Source: Zygnema cylindricum (Eukaryota > Streptophyta > Zygnematophyceae > Zygnematales > Zygnemataceae). Taken from it: a stretch of DNA of 64,000 nt. A program made the position numbers and the translations under genes. The stretch lies in assembly GCA_037447655.1 (NCBI GenBank), contig JBBHKE010000457.1, positions 28,017 through 92,016 of the forward strand, read 5' to 3'. This document shows, piece by piece, positions 56,930-64,000 of the stretch. The notes under the pieces were generated by a model. That model saw only the letters and a list, made by a program, of their open reading frames with translations, had not been told where the DNA came from and ran no database searches. Within the stretch, counting starts at the first letter, position 1. Each line of letters opens with the position of its first letter.

Positions 56930-57632
56930 GATACACTCTCAGAAGCAATCAAGAATCCTACCAAACAGCTTTTCTTAAGTGCTCACCACTTCTTATACAA
57001 GCATTCAAACCTCACAAAACTCTATCAGAATATAGAGTAGACATAAACACTGATAACTCCCAAAGTTATAGCACAATTGACCCGACAACACTCAAGATAT
57101 AATACTCAGAAGTTTCCCAAAAACTGTCTGCAGTTTTACTACTTGGAAGTCTGGATACATAATATGTTATGAGTCCTAAGTCTTATACTTGTGTTGAACT
57201 GGCAACACCAGTGTACTTGAGAGGTACATCAAACCACCAAGCTACCACTAATCTGTCACTCTACCATTGAGCTATCATCAAGCTACCACTGAGCTATCAC
57301 TAAGCTAACTATAATCGTATCTATCGCAGTTGCTCTATCCTCTACACAATCACATTAAGAATATCAGACGTTGCGTTGTCCGTACGGACAATATCAAATA
57401 TAATCGTGGTTGCCTTGTCCTGTCTGTGTTGCAGCTTCGCTGCAGTGCTGCTCTGCTGCTGCGCTGCTCTGCTACTGCGCTGCTCTGCTGTATAGCAGCT
57501 GCGCTGCTGTATAGCAGCTGCGCTGCTTTGTTGTATAGCAGCTGCCCTGCTCTGTGTGTATAGCAGCTGCGCTGCTTTGTCTGTAAAGCAGCTGCGCTGC
57601 TCTGAGACTGAAAGCTTTCCGAAAAGACAACA
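56871..57632 (-). repeat. Copia-4 5' LTR
   Basis: 762 bp with the GCTGCGCTGCT array at about 57440-57600 and an unreduced stretch (57003-57030) missing from the other LTR. The gag ATG is at 56929-56927, 59 bases inside the LTR end. Confidence 0.85.
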
Positions 57633-57808
57633 TCTTTCTCCCACAATTTTTTCCCACTCGCCTCTTCCTAGGCCTTTGCCTCTTCCTGAGACTTTCCCTC
57701 TTCCTGAGCCCTCTCTTTTACCTCGCCGTAACCTTTCACGCCCTGGAGTCCCCGCCTCTCGGCTTATTACCTCCATAGGCCATGCCTCTCTTGCTTATGC
57801 TTACTCGG

Positions 57809-58309
57809 TGTAAAAGAGGCAACAATACACCACAACACGTCACAATGCACAGCGGAAAACAGCAAAGATCTCCCCGTAGCAACAAAAGGAGCACACAGAA
57901 CTCACAGACAAGGTTGGGCTTTATTACTTGAAAGAGAGTACAAGGTTGCGCTAGCTGTGTAGGTCTACTTCCGGTCTCCATTCACCAGGTCTACTTGACT
58001 ATTTAAACTAACTGCTAGTCAACCTAGTACTGTATAGCTGTACACGTGGACCTTCACGGTCAATCGTGATCTATCCAAGACTTCCTTCTAGATTTATACA
58101 GCTCCATCTACATTCTGCGGCGTTGCTATGTTGCGCTGCTGCGCCGCTGCGCTACTAGTTGCTACGCCGCTAAGTTGCTATGCTGCTATGCTGCGCTGGT
58201 CTGGAATCGCAGCTGCGCTGCTCCGGAATTGCAATTGCGCTGCTCTGAAATCGCAACTATAGCAGCCTAGCCCTAGCCACTAAGTACCCAATTCTGTAAC
58301 CCTGTTACA
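57809..58309. mobile_element. Solo LTR in Copia-1 linker
   Basis: 501 bp, TGTAAAAG...CTGTTACA, flanked by perfect CTCGG duplications (57804-57808 and 58310-58314). No internal region, so probably a solo LTR left by LTR-LTR recombination. It carries GCTGCGC(C/T)GCTGC words like the Copia-4 LTR but is not otherwise the same family. Orientation not determined. Confidence 0.85.
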
Positions 58310-58314
58310 CTCGG

Positions 58315-59950
58315 CTGGGGCCTCTGCCCCTCTTATTTCCGCCCCTCTCTCTCAAAACCGCCCTAAAACGTCTTGATGCCTCCCTTTGGAAGACCGCCGC
58401 TGACGCCGAATTGAATGCCTTAATTTCTAACAAAACATGGAATATTGTTCCCCTTCCCCAAGGACGAAAGGCAATCGGCTCAAATGGGTCTTCCGTGTAA
58501 AGCAAAAAGCGGATGGATTGGTGGACAAGTATAAAGCTCGCTTGGTGGCGAAGGGATTTTCCCAAATAGAAGGTATAGATTTCACTGAAACCTTTGCTCC
58601 AGTTGCGCGGTTGACTTCTATACGCACCTTACTTGCTTTAGCTGCTGAACATGATTTCCATGTTCATCAGATGGATGTTAAGAATGCTTTCTTAAATGGT
58701 ATTTTATCGGAAGACATTTACATGCATCAGCCTGAGGGCTATATTTCCCCTGGATCCGAACATTTGGTTTGTCATCTCATCAAAACAATTTATGGCTTGA
58801 AACAACCCCCCCGTGTATGGAACCATACCATAGATGCCATTATGAGAAAAGAAGGATTTACCCGAATTGATGCCGATTTTAGCATTTACTCTCGTGGCTC
58901 TGGCTCTTCCTTGATCATTGTTGCCATCTTTGTCGATGATCTCCTTCTTGTTGGTCCTTCCCTCCCTGAAATCTCTCTTGTCAAAGCTCTCCTTCACACC
59001 CATTTTGGCATGGCCGATCTAGGTGAACTCTCATATTATTTAGGCATTTAAGTTTCTCGTAGCGGCTCAGCTCGTACCCTCTCTCTATCTCAAGAGACCT
59101 TTATCTCTGATCTTTTAGAACGCTTTGGCATGGCAGACTGCTCCTCTCTTTCCACTCTTTTAGATGCCAATACCCCTCTCCTCCCCTCCACTGATTCTTT
59201 TCTCTCCCCCCTCCTCCATGCTACTTACCGCTCGATGGTCGTGGCCTTTATGTACGCGATGCAGGCCACCCCCCCTGATATTGCAATAGCTGTCACTAAG
59301 CTCAGTCAATTCCTCCAACGTCCTTCCCCAAATCATCTCGCCGCCCCCAAACGTGTCTTTCGTTATCTACAGGGCACTAAAATTTTTTGTCTCACATATT
59401 CTTCCTCTGGCTCTAGTGCTCTCACAAGTTTTGTTGATTCAGATTGGGCCCAAGATGAGCTTTCTCGCCGTTCCACCACTGGCTCGTACTTATTCTTCGG
59501 GAATGGTCTTATCTCTTGGTCATGCAGAAAACAGCCTACAACCGCATGCTCCAGCACTGAGGCGGAATATATGGCCGTTTGTCACGCTGCCAAAGAAGTT
59601 GTCTAGCTTCGCACTTTGCTTCCTAATCTAGGATTCCCCCCTTCGGCTCCTACTCCTATTTTTTTCTGATTCCCAAAGGGCTCTTGCTTTGATTCGCAAT
59701 CTTGTTCACCAAAAAAGGATGAAGCACATCGACATCCAGTATCATTAATCTCGAGAGCGGGTCGAAGATGGCACTCTCCAATTTATTTATGTCAAATCCG
59801 CCGACCAAGTGGTCGATTATCTCACCAAGGCTCTTCATCGCCCTCACTTTGAGCGGCACCGCCTCTCCTCTAGCCTTCGCCTTCCTTTTCCTCCTTGCTA
59901 AATTACCTTTGTTTTCATCTCAAACTACTTCCTAGTTTTCGCTTGAGGGG
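58315..59950 (+). pseudogene. Copia-1 reverse transcriptase and RNase H
   Basis: RT motifs WVFRVKQKADG, KARLVAKGFSQ, QMDVKNAFLNG, YGLKQPPRVWN and FVDDLLL, then RNase H (SDWAQDE, SSTEAEYMA) and decayed tail segments to about 59880. There is a frame change near 58440-58480 and stops at 59049-59051 and 59604-59606. It is followed by the purine tract and 3' LTR. Confidence 0.88.
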
Positions 59951-59953
59951 AGG

Positions 59954-60420
59954 TGATAAGAGTCATTAAGCGTCAGTTAACTTTTGGAACATACGTACCT
60001 TTCATTATATGTGTCGGTGGTCTTATCCGTACTTCATTTTTTATACCTGTCAAGTCTTGCCTACCGTGTTATCCGGACGACTTACTTTTGGTCCTGTGCG
60101 TACTTTTATACGTTGGTCCAGTCTTTTGTACTTTTCATTACATACGTCGGTCTAGTCTTTTCTACGTACAGAGTCCTTTGACCGTCGGTCCAGTCCTTCT
60201 TTTGTCTTACATACATTTATTAGAATCTAGACTAGGATACATTTGTTACATCGCACCATAGAAGGTTTAGAATCCACAGTAATTAGCACTGTATATTTTG
60301 TATATAAGTGACTCTTCTCACTTAATGAAATCATCCCAAATACAAATCAATTTCTCTTTCAAATGCATTGATCTTTCTCTTGTGTATAATTTCATGGCAT
60401 TTGCCAATCCACCTCCAATA
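59954..60420 (+). repeat. Copia-1 3' LTR
   Basis: 467 bp, TGATAAGAG...CCAATA, with TATATA at 60301-60306. It retains the gag ATG at 60394-60396, which opens a 23-codon frame ending at TGA 60463-60465 in the adjoining F-box gene leader. The F-box gene begins immediately downstream. Confidence 0.85.
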
Positions 60421-60433
60421 AAAGAGAGAGAGA

Positions 60434-61698
60434 GTGCGAGAGAGAGAGAGTCTGCGAGAGCCTGAGCACCATGGATGGGGAGTCTCCGCCTCCTCTTTCG
60501 ACAAGTTGCTGCAATTAGTGTTTCCTTTGCTTCCTCCAAATCTGGTGGCAGTTTGTGCCTGCGTGAGTCGCAGTTGGAGACACGTGGCAGATTCTGACAG
60601 CATTTGGAGCAATTTCTGCGTTAGACGATGGTCGTCATTTGCCAAGTCTTCGTAAGTCGTCTTTCTCTCTTTATTTTTGCAACACTTTAACTCATTCGGC
60701 CGTCAGACATTGCTTCTGGCTGCAAGTTTCCGTACCTTTTTGAGCGGTAAAAAGTGTGTATTCCGTACACCTCTCTTGGCACCTCTCTTGCATACACCTC
60801 TCTAATGCCAATATATACCAGTTAGACAACGTTTTGTGGTACGGTATTAATCTCGCATCGCTGACCGCTTACCTTTGTTTTTTTAGTCATTGACCGAGAG
60901 CAAAGTCAACTCAAAAAGCGTTGACTTTCTGGAATGATTACATTTTTTGATGATCGTTTTTTTGTTTTTGTTGTTTTATGCAGTTTGTGCCGCTCTGACG
61001 ACGAGATTGGCGACCCTAAATCTCTTTTCTCAAGGCTTCGTAAAACCGTCGTAAAGAAGGAGTTCGCCTGTGAAGATTTTGAGATATTGTTGACATTCCG
61101 TTACAAGGACCAGATTTTCCACTCCGCTTGTCTTCCATTCCAAAATGAGCCATCAATTCATCCATTTACCAAAGACATCCCATTGGTCAGGAGTAGTGAT
61201 CCGCCTCTTTTCAAATAGTATTTGCTGTGGTGGATGTGCTATCCCGAGGTCGATGAACCCTTACTCATCGATCAAAATTTAACTCGTTTTCAACGGAAAG
61301 TGTGTACACTATTGCATAATATCCAACGTCAATCATTTGTCGAGGTTATTGTAGTAAAGAAAGAGGACGGTACCATTTGCAAACTATTACAAGACATTTT
61401 AGCGACGGTTTTTTTTTTTGTACATAATCCAAATGATCATCGTGTTGATGACGGACTAATTATGCATAGTCAAAGATCGATGACATTTGCCTCCCAAGGT
61501 TTGAATAAATTGCGTAATGATGCGGATGTAGATAGTATCTGTGCAACTGTAATTGTGTATGGTACACCAGTAAAAGTCGGGGCTGATGAGGTCAAGTTAG
61601 AGTTGTCGGAGTTTGAATTTTGCATAGATTCTTATGCCCTCATTGGTGATGTTACTAGGGATGGGCTAGATCAGTTGCCTCTTCTTCCTTTGATTTGA
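60434..61698 (+). pseudogene. F-box gene, apparently broken
   Basis: Exon 1 (to 60650) encodes an F-box: LLQLVFPLLPPNLVAVCACV then SRSWRHVADSDSIWSNFCVR. Donor GTAAGT at 60651; acceptor TTATGCAG ends at 60983. Exon 2 continues in phase from SLCRSDDEIGDPKSLFSRLR. F-box proteins are substrate receptors of SCF ubiquitin ligases. Three problems: no ATG is in frame with the F-box; the nearest good ATG (60471, reading MDGESPPPLS) is one frame off; and a TAG at 61216-61218 interrupts exon 2, although the same frame stays open to TGA at 61696. The open frame after the TAG argues for recent decay, a sequencing error or a second intron. The Copia-1 LTR sits directly upstream, so the original promoter is separated or lost. 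Confidence 0.6.
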
Positions 61699-62236
61699 CG
61701 CTCACAACTTGGGACTACAGATTAAAATTTGGGACTTTGTATAAAATTCATGAATAGCTTTCCTAATACGCTCCACTCGAAAAAGTCGTGATATTTGTAC
61801 TGTGTGCAATCTTCAAGCATTTTTGACGTTCCAACATTTCTTACCTTACGTCTTTATGCTGGTATATATACGCTTAACTAGTGTATTTTTCATGGAGACC
61901 ATGATGTTGAAGCAAGGAGGGTTTGTGCAAAAAATTTCTTTTTCTCCGGCGTCCCACAAGAGGATAGTGCACACATTTGTGGTGAACTGTTGTTGAATTT
62001 CGTTTTGAAGTTGGTAGAATAGGAATGTTTTGGTGAAATGTGATAGAATATCTTTTCAAAGTTTTAGACTTTCAAACTCCGTTCAATAGTTAAGTTATAG
62101 ACTCCAACAATATAAAAACCTGAGCACTTTTTTAAGCACATCATCAACGTGGTGCGGAAGGATAGCCTCGATGGTTTATCTTCGAGAGTTTTTAAGAAAG
62201 GTTGTTTTTTGTTTTTTAAAAGGAGGTAATTTTCCA
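61699..62236. other. Downstream of F-box gene
   Basis: Probably 3' UTR and intergenic DNA. I see no frame with recognisable motifs and no repeats. Confidence 0.35.
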
Positions 62237-62419
62237 ATGTCTGTTGTTCGGCCTTCTTTTCTCTTTTCTCTAGCATTGGCGTCAGCAGTGGGAATAGGCG
62301 GAGGCGGAAATGCCATTGTGCCGCCTCGAATCAGATGTCCATTAGACAGCTCTTCCGATAGGCTTGACTGTGAACCACCCCCACCTAAGCTTGTTGAATG
62401 TACCAGGCATCGCTGTTAG
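62237..62419 (+). CDS. Possible small secreted cysteine-containing peptide
   Basis: 60 codons from ATG 62237 to TAG. The first 26 residues (MSVVRPSFLFSLALASAVGI then GGGGNA) look like a signal peptide; the rest carries four Cys (C35, C46, C56, C60) and a DCEPPPPKLVEC stretch. Size and layout resemble secreted plant peptides, but I recognise no family, only one copy is present, and short ORFs of this length arise by chance. No splice or expression evidence. Confidence 0.3.
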   Translation: MSVVRPSFLFSLALASAVGIGGGGNAIVPPRIRCPLDSSSDRLDCEPPPPKLVECTRHRC

Positions 62420-64000
62420 AGGTAGTGAATTATTGGCGTTGACGCTTTATTAAAACTAACCGCACTAAATCATGTTGTGGGCTCATTTACCTAGTGTTAC
62501 GAAGGTGTATGTGTTTCCAACTGAGAGCTTTTCTGAAGTGTCATATGTCGGTGATAAGTATGTCTACCATTCACTTTAATAAATGTTGACACGACAATGG
62601 TTCGCTGGTACACTTGTTTGTTGGAAAACAAATGTGCAAGATTTCAAGACATGATATGTCAATACTTTTTTTCCGGTGTTGTATACTGACACAATACTTT
62701 CAAGCTAAATTGAATGTGGCTCGCTTTCTCAATAAAGTCTTGACCAAAATCATCAAGTATGGGAGACCAAGATGTATGTTTCCTATCGCTACTTGTGATC
62801 CTTTCAGGATTACTAGAATTGGAATGAGAACCCTTGATAGAATGTACACCTTTTGCACTTTGTTGTGATCATATGTAGCACTCACAATTTCGGACCAAGA
62901 CATCGGCTGTTGGTAGTACCTGAAAAAGGTTAAGATTACAATCCATAAGGCTTCACTTGAAAAAAATAGTTTTTTTTTCTGCCCATCATCAGGAATTTTT
63001 GGCGTAAAAGTGACATCAAAAATTATGATACCGATTGAGTTTTGAGGAGAGGTGACGGATTGTAGTCCACTCCGCTGCGTAGTGCTATCAACTATGTTAT
63101 GTGATTTTGTGCCAAAAAATAGTATTTGACTGAATCAATGTTACTGACACATATGGACATTGTAACAAAAAACTTTATTTTGTGATGGGCATTCGTCTTT
63201 GTGATGGACATTCATCCTTATGATGGAAATTCGTCCTTGTGATGGACATTCATCCTTATGATGGAAATTCGTTCTTCTGATGGAAATTCGTTCTTATTAT
63301 GGAAATTCGTTCTTAGTCCCAGTGGTCAAAGGTCCAGTTTCCTCACCCAACAAAATCATACTTCGAAACCCTAAAAAACCCCAGCAGTAGGTGCTTATTC
63401 CATAGTAGGTGCTTATTCCATAGTAAATGAAAATTGTCAGAGGCACCGTGGTCTAGTTTGAGCCATTCTCTAATTTGCATCATTAGAAGTCACAAAAGAA
63501 CGAACTCAGTTTCCTTGTTCAGGCCGCAAGACAGGAGTTGACCTACCAGAGCTTGTCGTTTTTGGTATGGAGGGAGACCAGGCGCAAGTACTTCTGTTAC
63601 CAAAATAGAACCATTGCCTTGTTCTTTTTCTCGGACTGCCACTACCATACCTCTCCACACCAATTTAGTTCATATTGGACTGCCTGTCGCTCCTACTACT
63701 TGCCAATTCACATCTATTACTTGCACAATCTTGCACGATGACGAATGTTTCCTGGAATAAGGCAAAAGATAAAACAAAACTCATGCTAGAACTTCCATCT
63801 GGGGTGGAAAGAGGAACCGACCAGTGATCCATTTTGTCCTCTTTTTTTCGCCAATGAGGCGAACACGACCACCCTCATCCCCCAGCATCAAAAAATTATC
63901 TTTTGAAACAAATTTCAAGGGTACGCTCGAGCTGCCTCCAATTGCTGCCTCGGGATACGAAACAACCTTTATGAGATGGTTTGCCGCTAAATAAATAATA
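62420..64000. other. AT-rich right end of the window
   Basis: No supported gene. It contains a seven-copy short tandem repeat (63180-63317) and a two-copy GTAGGTGCTTATTCCATA repeat (63390-63422). The frame around 63538-63741 has mixed composition but no motif I recognise. Confidence 0.4.
63180..63317. repeat. 20-bp tandem repeat, about seven copies
   Basis: Units of the type TGATGGA(A/C)ATTC(G/A)TCCTTA, 19-20 bp. The middle copies alternate in pairs (ACATTCATCC then AAATTCGTCC), which suggests a later 40-bp duplication. Confidence 0.85.

Larger units (their letters stand above)
45349..57632 (-). mobile_element. Copia-4: copia element inserted in Copia-1, itself carrying Copia-3
   Basis: The 3' LTR is 45349-46098 (750 bp), the 5' LTR 56871-57632 (762 bp). 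The perfect 5-bp duplication TCTTT lies at 45344-45348 and 57633-57637. The purine tract (GCTTTAGGGGAG on minus) touches the 3' LTR. Copia-3 splits its RT. The LTRs differ by a small number of changes, one indel of about 25 bp and repeat-number changes in a GCTGCGCTGCT array, so it is older than Copia-3. Confidence 0.92.
35850..60420 (+). mobile_element. Copia-1: outermost Ty1/copia element, host of the nest
   Basis: The 5' LTR is 35850-36294 and the 3' LTR 59954-60420, the latter preceded by the purine tract GAGGGGAGG. Without its inserts the element is about 5.3 kb, normal for copia. Order on plus: gag, protease, integrase, RT, RNase H. It is split by Copia-2 (37860-44123), an LTR fragment (about 44562-44745), Copia-4 with Copia-3 inside (45349-57632) and a solo LTR (57809-58309). 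The LTRs differ at many positions. The 5-bp flanks (CCAAA and AAAGA) do not match, so no target duplication is visible. The element is old and inactive. Confidence 0.9.

Noticed and set aside
63446-63470. CCGTGGTCTAGTTTGAGCC resembling a tRNA D-arm
   Set aside because: No T-arm (GGTTCRANYC) follows at the right distance, so no tRNA gene is supported.

Overview
The window looks like nuclear DNA of a land plant. The evidence is a multi-exon GH16 (xyloglucan endotransglucosylase/beta-glucanase-type) gene with short GT-AG introns, a plant-style F-box gene, and a cluster of Ty1/copia elements whose primer sites match plant initiator tRNA-Met. The AT-rich, repeat-filled background and odd GH16 architecture would suit a non-seed plant, but that is inference only. 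A run of 10 Ns at 13229-13238 shows it is a draft assembly.

Region A (about 2.0-34.85 kb) is a broken, nested inverted repeat. Its two outer arms (about 2003-7484 and 28652-34850) are by eye about 97% identical. Each carries one complete seven-exon, 848-residue GH16 gene, with the 5' ends facing the centre (left on -, right on +). The centre (13.7-18.7 kb) is a second, more diverged palindrome that carries two decayed copies of the same gene's 5' end and promoter, flanked by a 33-bp minisatellite. A third inverted pair lies between (7485-9553 / 19206-21265, roughly 85% by eye). The arms differ by transposon insertions whose empty sites can be read in the opposite arm: a 7.4 kb PIF/Harbinger-like element (TAA duplication) and a 707 bp hAT-like element (8-bp duplication), both on the right. 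The left has a second hAT-like copy that itself holds a TA-flanked MITE.

Region B (35.85-60.42 kb) is a retrotransposon nest. Copia-1 (+) was hit by Copia-2 (-), a Copia-2-type LTR fragment, Copia-4 (-, TSD TCTTT) and a solo LTR (TSD CTCGG). Copia-4 was in turn hit by Copia-3 (+, TSD GAGGT), the youngest, with nearly identical LTRs. All four have broken coding regions. In all four the LTR runs past the gag start codon, and the primer-binding site, complementary to the anticodon arm of initiator tRNA-Met rather than to its 3' end, lies inside the gag reading frame.

Region C (60.42-64 kb) starts directly at the Copia-1 3' LTR with an F-box gene that appears broken, then a possible 60-residue secreted cysteine-containing peptide and short tandem repeats. 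I saw no rRNA, CRISPR or canonical tRNA gene. Identities are by-eye comparisons, not computed.
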